Below are positions 1 through 6,449 of a DNA stretch of 12,276 nucleotides, one piece after another. The notes beneath the pieces were generated by a model. It had not been told where the DNA came from, ran no database searches, and was given only the letters and a program-made list of their open reading frames with translations. Each line of letters starts with the position of its first letter. Position 1 is the stretch's first letter. Position numbers and translations under genes: made by a program. Source of the stretch: JACMQW01 sp964536965 (lineage in GTDB: Bacteria; Bdellovibrionota; UBA1018); the NCBI GenBank assembly GCA_964536965.1, contig CAZIAL010000069.1, forward strand, positions 1 to 12,276, written 5' to 3'.

Positions 1-1
1 A

Positions 2-1471
2 GAGGATCCGGAAAATATCCCCGACGTGGTCCGCAGCGGCCTCGGGCGCCGCGAGAAGGGTCGCGCCGTGCGTCTGCAGTACGTCGGTTCGTTCGACGAT
101 GCATTTCTCACGCAGTGCCTGACGGCGCTGAAGCTCCTGCCTGGCCAGCTCATGATCGCGCCGGGATCGCTCTTCTTCCAGTCGCTTTGGGCGCTGGTGA
201 ACCAGTGCCCGGAAGTGATTTTAAAGAATCGGCCGGGATTGAAACATCCGCCGCTCGAGGTTCGTATTCCCGAAATTTTCGAAAAGCCCGAGCACATTTT
301 CGCGGCGATCGAAAAGGAAGACATCCTTCTGCATCATCCCTACGATTCTTTCGACGCATTCGTGCGGTTTCTCGTCAGCGCCTGCGGCGATCCCCAGGTG
401 CGCTCGATCGAGCAGACGGTCTACCGCATGGACGCGATTTCGCCCGTGATCGAGGCGCTCAAGGAGGCGGCGAAGACGAAAAAGGTCCGCGTCGTGATCG
501 AGCTTCGCGCGCGCTTCGACGAACTGAACAACCTTCGCCTCGCCGACGAGCTGAAGAAAGCGGGCGTCGAGGTGCATTTCGGATTCGGAAAGCTGAAGCT
601 GCACGCGAAGATCGTCCTCATCACGCGCGAGGAATCCCGGATCGGCGCGGACGGCGAACCGGGGCCCCTCCAGGAATACCGCTATACCCACATTTCCACC
701 GGGAATTATAACGCCGCGACCGCTCGCCTCTACACGGATCTCGCGATGCTGACGTCGCGGGCCGACGTCGGCCAGGACGCGCGACACTTCTTCGATGCGG
801 TCGTAAAAGGCGCGGTTCCGTCGACGTTTAAGCACTTCGTCGCCGCGCCGACTCGGCTGCACCGCCGGCTGCTCGCGCACATCGAAGAAGAGGCCGCCGC
901 CGCCCGGGGAGGCGCGAAAGGACGGATCGTCGCGAAGGTGAACGCCCTCGTCGATGAGGAGGTGGTCGAGAAGCTCTACCTGGCGTCGCAGGCCGGCGTG
1001 CAGATCGATCTGATCGTTCGCGGAGCGTGTTCGCTCATCCCGGGAATTCAGGGGTTGTCCGAGAATATCCGGGTGATCAGCGTCGTCGATCGTTTCCTCG
1101 AACACTCGCGGATCTACTATTTCGCGAATGCGCGGGCGCTCTACCTCTGCAGCGCCGACTGGATGCCGAGGAATTTCTTCTCGCGTCTCGAACTCGCCTT
1201 CAAGGTGAGCGACCCCCTCGTTTACCAGTATATTTCGGAGGTCCTGATCCCGATCTATCTTTCGGATGCCGTGAAAGCGCGCGAGCTGACTCCGCTCGGA
1301 ACCTGGAAGAAAAGAACCGCCGCGAGCGCGCGCGCGAATTTTTCGCCGATGCTGAAGAACCTTTTCAAGGGACTGCCGCTGCGATCCCAGTTTCTCTTCG
1401 AGGAGCTGGCGCGCCGGGAGTACGCCGGCACGCCGCTCTCGAAGCCAAAGAAAGATCCGACGACGGCCTGA
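2..1471 (+). CDS. ppk1: Polyphosphate kinase 1, C-terminal two thirds (5' truncated by window edge)
   Basis: Polyphosphate kinase 1 reversibly moves the gamma-phosphate of ATP onto inorganic polyphosphate, usually at the inner membrane. The frame is open from position 2, so the N-terminal domain (roughly the first 200-250 residues) lies outside the window. Visible family motifs include LLHHPYDSF, IELRARFDE, STGNYN with TARLYTDLAMLT, NALVDEE, LIVRGACSL, GLSENIRV and SADWMPRNFF. The phosphorylated histidine of the family corresponds to the His of KLKLHAKI (codon 602-604). The second conserved histidine is in DRFLEHSR (codon 1103-1105). The two are 167 codons apart, a little more than in E. coli, with a short insert after the first motif (about GADGEPGPLQ). 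All catalytic-half motifs appear intact, with a Lys-rich tail after the conserved core. It converges with the next gene, with 7 bases between the stop codons. Family assignment is very secure. Confidence 0.96.
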   Translation, partial: EDPENIPDVVRSGLGRREKGRAVRLQYVGSFDDAFLTQCLTALKLLPGQLMIAPGSLFFQSLWALVNQCPEVILKNRPGLKHPPLEVRIPEIFEKPEHIFAAIEKEDILLHHPYDSFDAFVRFLVSACGDPQVRSIEQTVYRMDAISPVIEALKEAAKTKKVRVVIELRARFDELNNLRLADELKKAGVEVHFGFGKLKLHAKIVLITREESRIGADGEPGPLQEYRYTHISTGNYNAATARLYTDLAMLTSRADVGQDARHFFDAVVKGAVPSTFKHFVAAPTRLHRRLLAHIEEEAAAARGGAKGRIVAKVNALVDEEVVEKLYLASQAGVQIDLIVRGACSLIPGIQGLSENIRVISVVDRFLEHSRIYYFANARALYLCSADWMPRNFFSRLELAFKVSDPLVYQYISEVLIPIYLSDAVKARELTPLGTWKKRTAASARANFSPMLKNLFKGLPLRSQFLFEELARREYAGTPLSKPKKDPTTA

Positions 1472-1486
1472 AACCGGTTTACGGCT
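1467..1486. repeat. Palindrome spanning two convergent stop codons
   Basis: The 10-base perfect palindrome AAACCGGTTT at 1471-1480 contains the last base of the ppk1 stop (TGA, 1469-1471) and two bases of the stop of the minus-strand protease (TAA, 1481-1479). It is flanked by GCC on the left and GGC on the right. A hairpin would have only a short interrupted stem and no U-run, so it is not a convincing terminator. No other hairpin separates these genes. Confidence 0.4.
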
Positions 1487-2438
1487 TTGGGCGGCGCGGA
1501 AGCGTCGGCCACTTGCTGCCCGGGGGCTTGCGCGTGCCGGGTTCCGGAATCATGATCGCGAGCTCCGAGATTTTCGTCACGTCTTCGCCGCGACAGTCGC
1601 CTTCGGCGCAGCTCTTCGAAATGCGGCAGCCGTTCTCGGTGACGAAATCCCTTTCGCCGCGAACGAGAATGCCCTCGATGAGTCCGGTGGTGGCGTTAAA
1701 AACGGCGCTTCCCGAGTTGCCGCCGTAGGTGTCGAGGCTCGCGGTGAAGTAGCCGGTAGGGGTCATGTCGCGCACCTGGGATTCCCCGAAGGCGACTTTC
1801 GTCGGAAGACCGCTTGGATGACCGATCACGCCGATTTTCGCGCCGGCCTGGAGATCGGTCGCGCGGTTAATGCGGAGCGGGCGGCGGTTCGTGACGGCGC
1901 GGTCGAGCTTGATGAGCGCGTAGTCGGCCCCGTTACCTTCTTTCTTGCGCGCGACGATCGATTCGCAACCGACGACGGCGTCTTCCTTCACGGAGGTCGG
2001 AAAGACGCCTTCCTGCGTGACGGCGTAGTCGAAGACGAATTTCGTGGCGTCGCATTCGTTCTGATTTTCGATGCAGTGGCCGGCGGTGATCAGGAGGTCT
2101 TCGCCGACGAGCGCGCCCGAGCAGTAGCCGCCCGATGGCTGTTCGAAGAAGCGTTCAGTCGTGCAGAGGCCGAAGGAGCGGCCGAAAGTTGCCGCGGTGA
2201 TGTCGTAGCGGTCGCCGTTGCGGGTGAGTTTTACGGATTCCATCAGCACGACGGTCGAAGCCGCGAGCTCGAGATCGCGGGCGGAAGTGACGGCGTAGAG
2301 ATCGGTGCGGTCGTCGTCCCCGTAGATGACGGTTTCGTCCCCCGGTCCGGGGCCGCGAGCGGCGGCATGAGGAGGCAGGGCGAGCAGAGGGGAGGCGACG
2401 AGGACAGCGGCAAAAACCGCGCGGCTAGCGAATTTCAT
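1479..2438 (-). CDS. Secreted trypsin-like (chymotrypsin-fold, S1/S1-like) serine protease
   Basis: A 319-residue exported serine endopeptidase. A Sec signal peptide covers about residues 1-28 (MKFASR, then a hydrophobic core, ending near HAAA). The chymotrypsin-fold catalytic triad is complete: His121 in LLITAGHC, Asp172 in GADYALIKL and Ser242 in GGNSGSAVF. The cysteine of CSGAL and that of AGHC give the usual disulphide around the histidine loop. The IGVIGHPSGLPTK segment before the serine resembles bacterial V8/trypsin-like secreted proteases. The C-terminal tail is Pro/Arg/Lys-rich (PGTRKPPG to PRRPKP) and has no anchor. The start is supported by AAGGAG at 2449-2444, five bases from ATG. 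The gene is divergent from a subtilisin-family lipoprotein, so this is a local protease pair. Substrate and periplasmic versus extracellular site are unknown. Confidence 0.93.
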   Translation of the reverse strand: MKFASRAVFAAVLVASPLLALPPHAAARGPGPGDETVIYGDDDRTDLYAVTSARDLELAASTVVLMESVKLTRNGDRYDITAATFGRSFGLCTTERFFEQPSGGYCSGALVGEDLLITAGHCIENQNECDATKFVFDYAVTQEGVFPTSVKEDAVVGCESIVARKKEGNGADYALIKLDRAVTNRRPLRINRATDLQAGAKIGVIGHPSGLPTKVAFGESQVRDMTPTGYFTASLDTYGGNSGSAVFNATTGLIEGILVRGERDFVTENGCRISKSCAEGDCRGEDVTKISELAIMIPEPGTRKPPGSKWPTLPRRPKP

Positions 2439-2724
2439 AGAGGCTCCTTCCGTGGGACTTCTTAAAAAAATGCTAATGGAAGGACGCGCGAACTCGGAAT
2501 TCTTTTCCTAGGCGTCCGGCCCCGGTCATGGAAATCCCAAGGAAAACAGCCCCGTTCCGACGTCAGGCGGTTGGCGAAGTCGGTGATTTTTTTCCGACCG
2601 GTGGGCACCGGCATTTTTTATCTAGCCAAGGTTGAAATCTTAATGCGAAGCTTGTCGAGCCGCTCTCCGAAAGGATCTCGGGGGGCTTTAGTGGTTTTAA
2701 ACATCCAGGACAGGGAGGTTCGGG
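2439..2724. other. Divergent intergenic region between two protease genes
   Basis: These 286 bases separate the minus-strand trypsin-like gene from the plus-strand subtilisin-like gene and should hold promoters for both. I find no convincing -35/-10 pair on either strand. The clear elements are the Shine-Dalgarno of the left gene (2449-2444), the Shine-Dalgarno GGGAGG of the right gene (2713-2718, six bases from ATG), and a plus-strand terminator-like hairpin at 2598-2619. A small open frame starting with TTG at 2571 has no supporting features and overlaps the right gene; I do not call it. No match to a riboswitch core was recognised. Confidence 0.5.
2598..2619 (+). terminator. Terminator-like hairpin in the leader of the subtilisin-family gene
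   Basis: CCGGT (2598-2602) pairs with ACCGG (2607-2611) around a GGGC loop. The stem is followed by six T residues at 2614-2619, the arrangement of a rho-independent terminator on the plus strand. The same 3' arm can instead pair with GTCGGTG at 2579-2585 (seven pairs, one G-U), so two folds compete for it. It lies about 105 bases upstream of the start codon, pointing at the gene, and no gene upstream on this strand needs it. It may be an attenuator, the end of a small RNA, or a block to antisense read-through. Confidence 0.5.
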
Positions 2725-3948
2725 ATGGGTGCTTTTACCCTTCGTTCGTTCGTTCGTCATACCCCCGCTTTTTTACCCCTCATCATATTGGCAGGCTGCG
2801 CTAAAACGGACTCGAAAGAGTTCCGTCCGATCGTAGCGAAAATCGGCGCCGAGGTCCGAGCGATCTCCACCGAGGAAGCCCGGTCGGTTTGCCTCGAGAA
2901 TTACTGCGAGGATAACCAGATCTACGTCACCCACTTCGGGCGGCGGAAGCCGACGCCGGACCCTACGCCCGCGCCGACGCCGACGCAGCCAGGGCCGGGA
3001 CCGACGAATCCGCCGAATCCAGACCCGAGCCAGCCGCCCGAGCAGCTGGATTATTCGCGTGCGGTGCTGAACGCGGCGGAAGCCTGGAAAATCACCGAGG
3101 GTTCGGCGGAGGTCATCGTCGCGGTCATCGACAGCGGCGTCGACTATTTTCATCCGGATCTGCGGAATAATATCGCGGTGAATGCGGCGGAGAAGAACGG
3201 GCGCTCGGGCGTCGACGATGACGGCAACGGCTACATCGACGATGTCTATGGTTATGACTTCTTTAACGACCGTGCGAACGGTTACGACGACAACGGCCAC
3301 GGGACCCACTGCGCCGGAATCATCGCCGCGGAAAAAAACGCGATCGGGGTGCGGGGAATCGCGCCGCGGGTGAAAATCCTTCCGATCAAGTTCCTCGGCA
3401 AAAACGGGAGCGGAGATACCGCCGACGCCATCCGCGCGATCGACTACGCCGTTTCTCGCGGAGCCCGGATTTTGTCGAACTCGTGGGGTGGGGGAGGCGC
3501 TTCCCAACTTCTCGACGACGCCATCCAGCGGGCGATCAACCAGGGAGCGATTTTCGTCGCCGCCGCGGGGAATTCCGCGATGGATAACGACGAGACCGAA
3601 AACTACCCGGCGAACTATCCGAACGTGATCTCGATCGGTTCGAGCGATTCCCGGGATGCCCGGTCGTCGTTCTCGAACTACGGGAACAAGACGGTGAAGC
3701 TCTTCGCGCCGGGATCGGCCATTCTTTCGACCTATCCGAACGGGCAGTATCGCTCGCTCTCCGGGACGTCGATGGCGACGCCGCAGGTTTCAGGTGCGAT
3801 CGCGCTGGCCCTCTCGCTCGAGCCGAACTTGTCGCGCGCGAACGTGACGTCGGATCTCTGTAACTCGTCGGTGCAGAAACTGCTCGGCGACTCGGAGTGC
3901 GGTCGGATGGACGTCGCGGCTTTCGTTCGCCGCGTGCAGGCTAGGTAA
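2725..3948 (+). CDS. Subtilisin-family (S8) serine protease lipoprotein
   Basis: A 407-residue membrane-anchored subtilase. Residues 1-24 are a lipoprotein signal ending in the lipobox LAGC, with Cys25 as the lipidation site. Residues 26-73 form a short N-terminal segment with Cys56 and Cys61. Residues 74-108 are a Pro/Thr-rich linker, then the catalytic domain runs from about 110 to 405. The triad is complete: Asp136 in VAVIDSGVD, His192 in NGHGTHCAG and Ser349 in SGTSMATP; the oxyanion Asn283 is in AAAGNS. The acidic stretch GVDDDGNGYIDD at 162-173 resembles calcium-binding inserts of secreted subtilases. I see no typical I9 propeptide and no C-terminal domain, so the enzyme may mature unusually or use the 26-73 segment. 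The residue after the lipid Cys is Ala, compatible with outer-membrane sorting under the usual Gram-negative rule. GGGAGG at 2713-2718 supports the start. Confidence 0.95.
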   Translation: MGAFTLRSFVRHTPAFLPLIILAGCAKTDSKEFRPIVAKIGAEVRAISTEEARSVCLENYCEDNQIYVTHFGRRKPTPDPTPAPTPTQPGPGPTNPPNPDPSQPPEQLDYSRAVLNAAEAWKITEGSAEVIVAVIDSGVDYFHPDLRNNIAVNAAEKNGRSGVDDDGNGYIDDVYGYDFFNDRANGYDDNGHGTHCAGIIAAEKNAIGVRGIAPRVKILPIKFLGKNGSGDTADAIRAIDYAVSRGARILSNSWGGGGASQLLDDAIQRAINQGAIFVAAAGNSAMDNDETENYPANYPNVISIGSSDSRDARSSFSNYGNKTVKLFAPGSAILSTYPNGQYRSLSGTSMATPQVSGAIALALSLEPNLSRANVTSDLCNSSVQKLLGDSECGRMDVAAFVRRVQAR

Positions 3949-3974
3949 ATTCTTCGCTCGGCGAAAAAAGAATC

Positions 3975-4010
3975 GGGGCGCTTCGGGAATCCCGGAGCGC
4001 CCCTTTCATT
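3975..4010. terminator. Strong bidirectional terminator between convergent genes
   Basis: GGGGCGCT (3975-3982) pairs with AGCGCCCC (3996-4003). The stem continues inward through a G-U pair and CGGG/CCCG to an AAT loop, giving about 13 pairs. On the plus strand it is followed by TTTCATTTCT. On the minus strand it is followed, after four bases, by TTCTTTTTTC, the complement of the A-run at 3963-3972. It can therefore end both the S8 protease transcript and the minus-strand MBL-like transcript. Confidence 0.85.
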
Positions 4011-4030
4011 TCTCACGATGACTTTGCGAT

Positions 4031-5017
4031 TTAGAGTTTTGAAGTCGCCAGGCCGTAGGCGCCATATCCGATCATGTATCCAAGAGTGTAGTCCGCGAAT
4101 TCCCGTTCGAACCGAACCTGGAGATCGGCGTAGAGAGCCGCGCTGCGCGGACCCGAGAGATCCGCCGCTTTCAATCCGTCGTCCCGAAGCCAGTTCGAAA
4201 CGAGCTGGTCGGCCACGGTGAGGTAGCGCACTTGTTCCGCGACGGCCGTCGCCAGGGGAGCCGAGTCGCCGCGGCCTCCATAAACGGTCGCCGATTTCGG
4301 CGCGATTTGGCGGAGTTCTTCCAGCGATCGAATCCAGTCGCTCATTCGCGGAGTCGCTTTGCCGCCGACGATGCCGCCTTCGAGCCAGGCATGCGCCAGG
4401 TGGTGGACAAGATCGCCGACGAAAACCGCTTCGCCGATCCGAGCCACCGTCTGGTTCGAGCTCACGCCCGCCTGGCCGAGTTCCTGGAGGACGAGTTCTT
4501 CCCCCGACTGGAGGCGAATGCGCGAAGTTTTTTCGAAGGTTTCATCGATGGTCGCTTCCGCGGGGTAGTCAGCGGTGGCGAACATCTTCGCCATCTCGAC
4601 GAAATAATACTTCTTATAGGCATGCACGCCCGGGATCGCATCGCGTGTCGCGCGCGAGGCGATGATTTTCGCGCCGGCTTTCCGGAACTCGGCCACGCCA
4701 TTAAATTTATCCGGGTTCGGATGGGTAACGACCGCGATCGTGAGCGGGCGCGAGGTCTGGGTTTTCAGGAAGGCGAGCGCCTCGCGGGCGAGCTTCGGCG
4801 TGAACTGGGTGTCGAAGGCGACGATCTCGCGGCCCGTGTCGTAGAAGAAAGTCTTCGTATTGAAACCTTCCTCTCCGGATTCATAGACGTAAACCTGGGG
4901 CAGGGAGACGGGCGAACGGCTTTCGCGCGACGCGGGCGAGGCGCAAGAGAAGAGTGCCGGGGCGAGGAGAGCGGAACCGAGGATGCGGGAGGCGAGGACT
5001 TTCGTTGCGGTTTTCAT
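4031..5017 (-). CDS. Metallo-beta-lactamase-fold lipoprotein with degenerate metal site
   Basis: A 328-residue envelope lipoprotein: signal peptide 1-24 with lipobox LFSC, Cys25 being the lipid site. The body reads as a metallo-beta-lactamase fold: the VAFDTQFTPK strand, then THPNPDKFNG at 98-107 in the place of motif HxHxDH, and GEAVFVGDLVHHLAH at 195-209, where Asp202 fits the bridging ligand. In motif 2 the second and third His are replaced by Asn101 and Lys104; only His99 and Asp103 remain. I see no His at the third-ligand region (GVSSNQ) and the late motif reads TVYGGRG without His. Classical dinuclear zinc hydrolysis therefore looks unlikely; it may bind one metal through other residues (His205, His206, His209) or act as a binding protein. 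The start at 5017 is chosen over an upstream in-frame ATG at 5140 because it gives the signal peptide and a good ribosome site. Confidence 0.85.
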   Translation of the reverse strand: MKTATKVLASRILGSALLAPALFSCASPASRESRSPVSLPQVYVYESGEEGFNTKTFFYDTGREIVAFDTQFTPKLAREALAFLKTQTSRPLTIAVVTHPNPDKFNGVAEFRKAGAKIIASRATRDAIPGVHAYKKYYFVEMAKMFATADYPAEATIDETFEKTSRIRLQSGEELVLQELGQAGVSSNQTVARIGEAVFVGDLVHHLAHAWLEGGIVGGKATPRMSDWIRSLEELRQIAPKSATVYGGRGDSAPLATAVAEQVRYLTVADQLVSNWLRDDGLKAADLSGPRSAALYADLQVRFEREFADYTLGYMIGYGAYGLATSKL

Positions 5018-5023
5018 GGAAGG

Positions 5024-5029
5024 CTCCTT
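5024..5029 (-). promoter_or_regulatory. Ribosome binding site deciding the start of the MBL-like lipoprotein
   Basis: AAGGAG on the minus strand, six bases from the ATG at 5017-5015. The signal peptide begins at this ATG. The 41 extra residues from an upstream ATG at 5140 are Pro/Arg-rich and unlike an export signal, so the shorter start is preferred. Confidence 0.8.
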
Positions 5030-5135
5030 TCGAGCGGGTGGAGGGGTCGGCGATGGCCCGACACTATCCCGCGCCTCGCGCGCCCGCTTCCGGGGTCCGG
5101 CCAGATCCGCTTCGGAATTCGGCCAAATTCGTCCC

Positions 5136-5151
5136 CCCAAGCCATCCCAAG
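5136..5151 (+). repeat. Helically phased direct repeat upstream of the AraC-type gene
   Basis: CCCAAG occurs at 5136-5141 and again at 5146-5151, exactly 10 bases apart, in the divergent region between the MBL-like gene and the AraC-type regulator. Phasing of one helical turn would suit a bound regulator dimer or the two helix-turn-helix motifs of one AraC protein. The repeat is short and may be chance. Confidence 0.25.
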
Positions 5152-5178
5152 TGGATTCGGCTGGGTTAGGCTAGAGGT

Positions 5179-5958
5179 ATGAAAGCCGGCACCGACCTGA
5201 GCGCCTCCTTCCCGGGCGTATTCCTCATCCACCAGAAAATCCGCGGCTCGCGTTTCGACGAGCACGAGCATGCGGAACACGAAATCTTTCTTCCGCTCCA
5301 GGGCGAGATCCGAATCCGAGCGGGCGAACAAGTCCTTCGCGCGGGTCCCGGCCGAATGATTTATCTGCCCCCCGGCGCGAAACACGAGTTCGAGTCCTCG
5401 GCGAAGGCCGAAGGCGAACGGCTGATCGTACTGATCGAAGGGCAGACGTGGGACCGGTACGAAGGCGGAAAACTCGCTCCCGGCGCCGGTCCGGCGAGCC
5501 AGCTCGCGAAGGAACTTCTATTCCACCTTCTCCTCCATCCGAAGTCGAAGTCCGTGGGCGCGCTCGTGGAAACTCTCGTACGGACGCTCTCGGAAACCCT
5601 CGCCGAAGCCGTCGGAGAAATCAGCGATCACCTCGGCGGAAAGGCGAGCGATCCGAGGGTTCGTCGCGCGATCGCCGAAATCGAAAAGAGTTATCGAGAG
5701 AAGTTCTCGATGGCGTCCCTCGCTCGAAAGAGCGGAATGAGTGTGCGGAGCTTGAACCGGCTTTTTCTCGAAGAACTCGGGGTGACTCCGGGGCAAGTAT
5801 TGGTTCGTCGCCGGGTCGAAGAGGCGAAGCGGCGGCTCCGCTCGCGCGGGGTTTCGGTCACCGAAGTGGCCGACGAAGTCGGTTACCGGTCTCTCTCGCA
5901 GTTCATCGAAGTTTTTCGCCGGGTTACCGGATCGCTTCCATCGGAATGGAAAGGATAG
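5179..5958 (+). CDS. AraC-family transcriptional regulator with N-terminal cupin domain
   Basis: A 259-residue DNA-binding regulator. Residues about 10-90 form a cupin-like sensor: the His-rich stretch FDEHEHAEHEIF (26-37), the GEIRI strand and the typical YLPPGAKHEF turn (62-71). Residues 155-258 form the AraC/XylS DNA-binding domain with two helix-turn-helix motifs: 176-207 (FSMASLARKSGMSVRSLNRLF, then GVTPGQ) and 225-257 (VSVTEVADEVGY, then FIEVFRRVTGSLPSEW). The ligand is not evident. The ribosome site is weak: AGG at 5168-5170 lies eight bases from ATG, and AGAGG at 5173-5177 is too close. The gene is divergent from the MBL-like lipoprotein and only six bases ahead of an SRPBCC-fold gene, its likely operon partner and possible target or ligand handler. 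Confidence 0.93.
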   Translation: MKAGTDLSASFPGVFLIHQKIRGSRFDEHEHAEHEIFLPLQGEIRIRAGEQVLRAGPGRMIYLPPGAKHEFESSAKAEGERLIVLIEGQTWDRYEGGKLAPGAGPASQLAKELLFHLLLHPKSKSVGALVETLVRTLSETLAEAVGEISDHLGGKASDPRVRRAIAEIEKSYREKFSMASLARKSGMSVRSLNRLFLEELGVTPGQVLVRRRVEEAKRRLRSRGVSVTEVADEVGYRSLSQFIEVFRRVTGSLPSEWKG

Positions 5959-5964
5959 AGCAAA

Positions 5965-6372
5965 ATGCCCAAGAAAATGTTCATCGCCAGGCACCTCAGT
6001 ATTTCGATCGCTCGACTCCCCAGCGAAGTTTATGGATTCGTCGCGAATCCGGAGAGTTTACCCCAGTGGGCGTCGGGACTGAGTCGCGCGACGATGATTC
6101 GACGGGGGGACGAATGGATCGCGGACTCGCCGATGGGAACCGTGAGCGTTCGGTTCGCGGCAGAAAACGATTTCGGCGTCGTCGATCATGACGTGACCAT
6201 GCCTTCGGGCGAGACGGTCCATAATCCGTTTCGGGTCGCCAGGAACGGCGAGGGGAGCGAAGTGATCTTCACGCTCTATCGACTCCCCGAAATGAAGGAT
6301 GCCGAATTCGACGAAGATGCGGCGATGATCGAAGCTGATCTGCGGAGATTGAAAGAGATTCTCGAAGCTTAA
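5965..6372 (+). CDS. SRPBCC-fold (START/polyketide cyclase-like) small protein
   Basis: A 135-residue cytoplasmic protein of the SRPBCC / polyketide cyclase-dehydrase superfamily, whose members bind hydrophobic ligands in a deep cavity. The N-terminal pattern ISIARLPSEVYGFVANPESL followed by PQWASGL is the usual first strand, helix and loop of this family. The C-terminal helix at 111-135 (DAEFDEDAAMIEADLRRLKE) is the typical long closing helix. Enzymatic activity cannot be inferred. The start is six bases after the regulator's stop, and its ribosome site (AAAGGA, about 5949-5955) lies inside the end of the regulator gene, which suggests co-transcription and translational coupling. A role linked to the AraC-type protein's signal is inference. 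Confidence 0.85.
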   Translation: MPKKMFIARHLSISIARLPSEVYGFVANPESLPQWASGLSRATMIRRGDEWIADSPMGTVSVRFAAENDFGVVDHDVTMPSGETVHNPFRVARNGEGSEVIFTLYRLPEMKDAEFDEDAAMIEADLRRLKEILEA

Positions 6373-6398
6373 GCGCGATGGGTTCCCGGTCAGGCCGG

Positions 6399-6434
6399 CT
6401 TAAACTAGTACTTGACTAAAAAAGTCTAGTTAAG
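6399..6434. promoter_or_regulatory. Imperfect inverted repeat over a promoter -35 region (possible operator)
   Basis: The left arm CTTAAACTAGTACTT (6399-6413) is the inverse complement of the right arm AAGTCTAGTTAAG (6422-6434) apart from two single-base insertions in the left arm. The centre is GACTAAAA. The arms flank and overlap the -35 hexamer at 6412-6417 and most of the spacer, the place where a repressor would bind. It has no U-run, so it is a poor terminator, although it could weakly end the preceding operon. Confidence 0.5.
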
Positions 6435-6441
6435 ATATAAG
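6412..6441 (+). promoter_or_regulatory. Sigma70-like promoter for the 6450 gene
   Basis: TTGACT (6412-6417) and TATAAG (6436-6441) each match the sigma70 consensus at five of six bases and are separated by 18 bases. Transcription would be expected to begin around 6447-6450, at or just before the TTG start codon, so the mRNA would have almost no leader. Confidence 0.7.
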
Positions 6442-6449
6442 TCGCCGGC

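Noticed and set aside
221..1105. Long minus-strand open frame of 294 codons inside ppk1
   Set aside because: It lies opposite the highly conserved ppk1 coding frame, has no domain features, and its Arg/Asp/His-rich composition is what a GC-rich antisense frame gives.
2571..2804. Short plus-strand frame in the leader of the subtilisin-family gene
   Set aside because: It starts with TTG without a ribosome site, runs through the terminator-like hairpin and overlaps the lipoprotein signal peptide in another frame.
5046..5062. GTCGG/CCGAC hairpin in the leader of the MBL-like gene
   Set aside because: A five-pair stem with a seven-base loop and no T-run is easily found by chance in such GC-rich DNA.
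5018..5140. 41-residue N-terminal extension of the MBL-like protein
   Set aside because: Using the upstream ATG would bury the lipoprotein signal, and the extension is Pro/Arg-rich. The internal ATG has a good AAGGAG at six bases.
6399..6434. Inverted repeat as a rho-independent terminator of the AraC/SRPBCC operon
   Set aside because: The stem is AT-rich with two bulges and no following T-run, and it overlaps a good promoter, so operator is the better reading.
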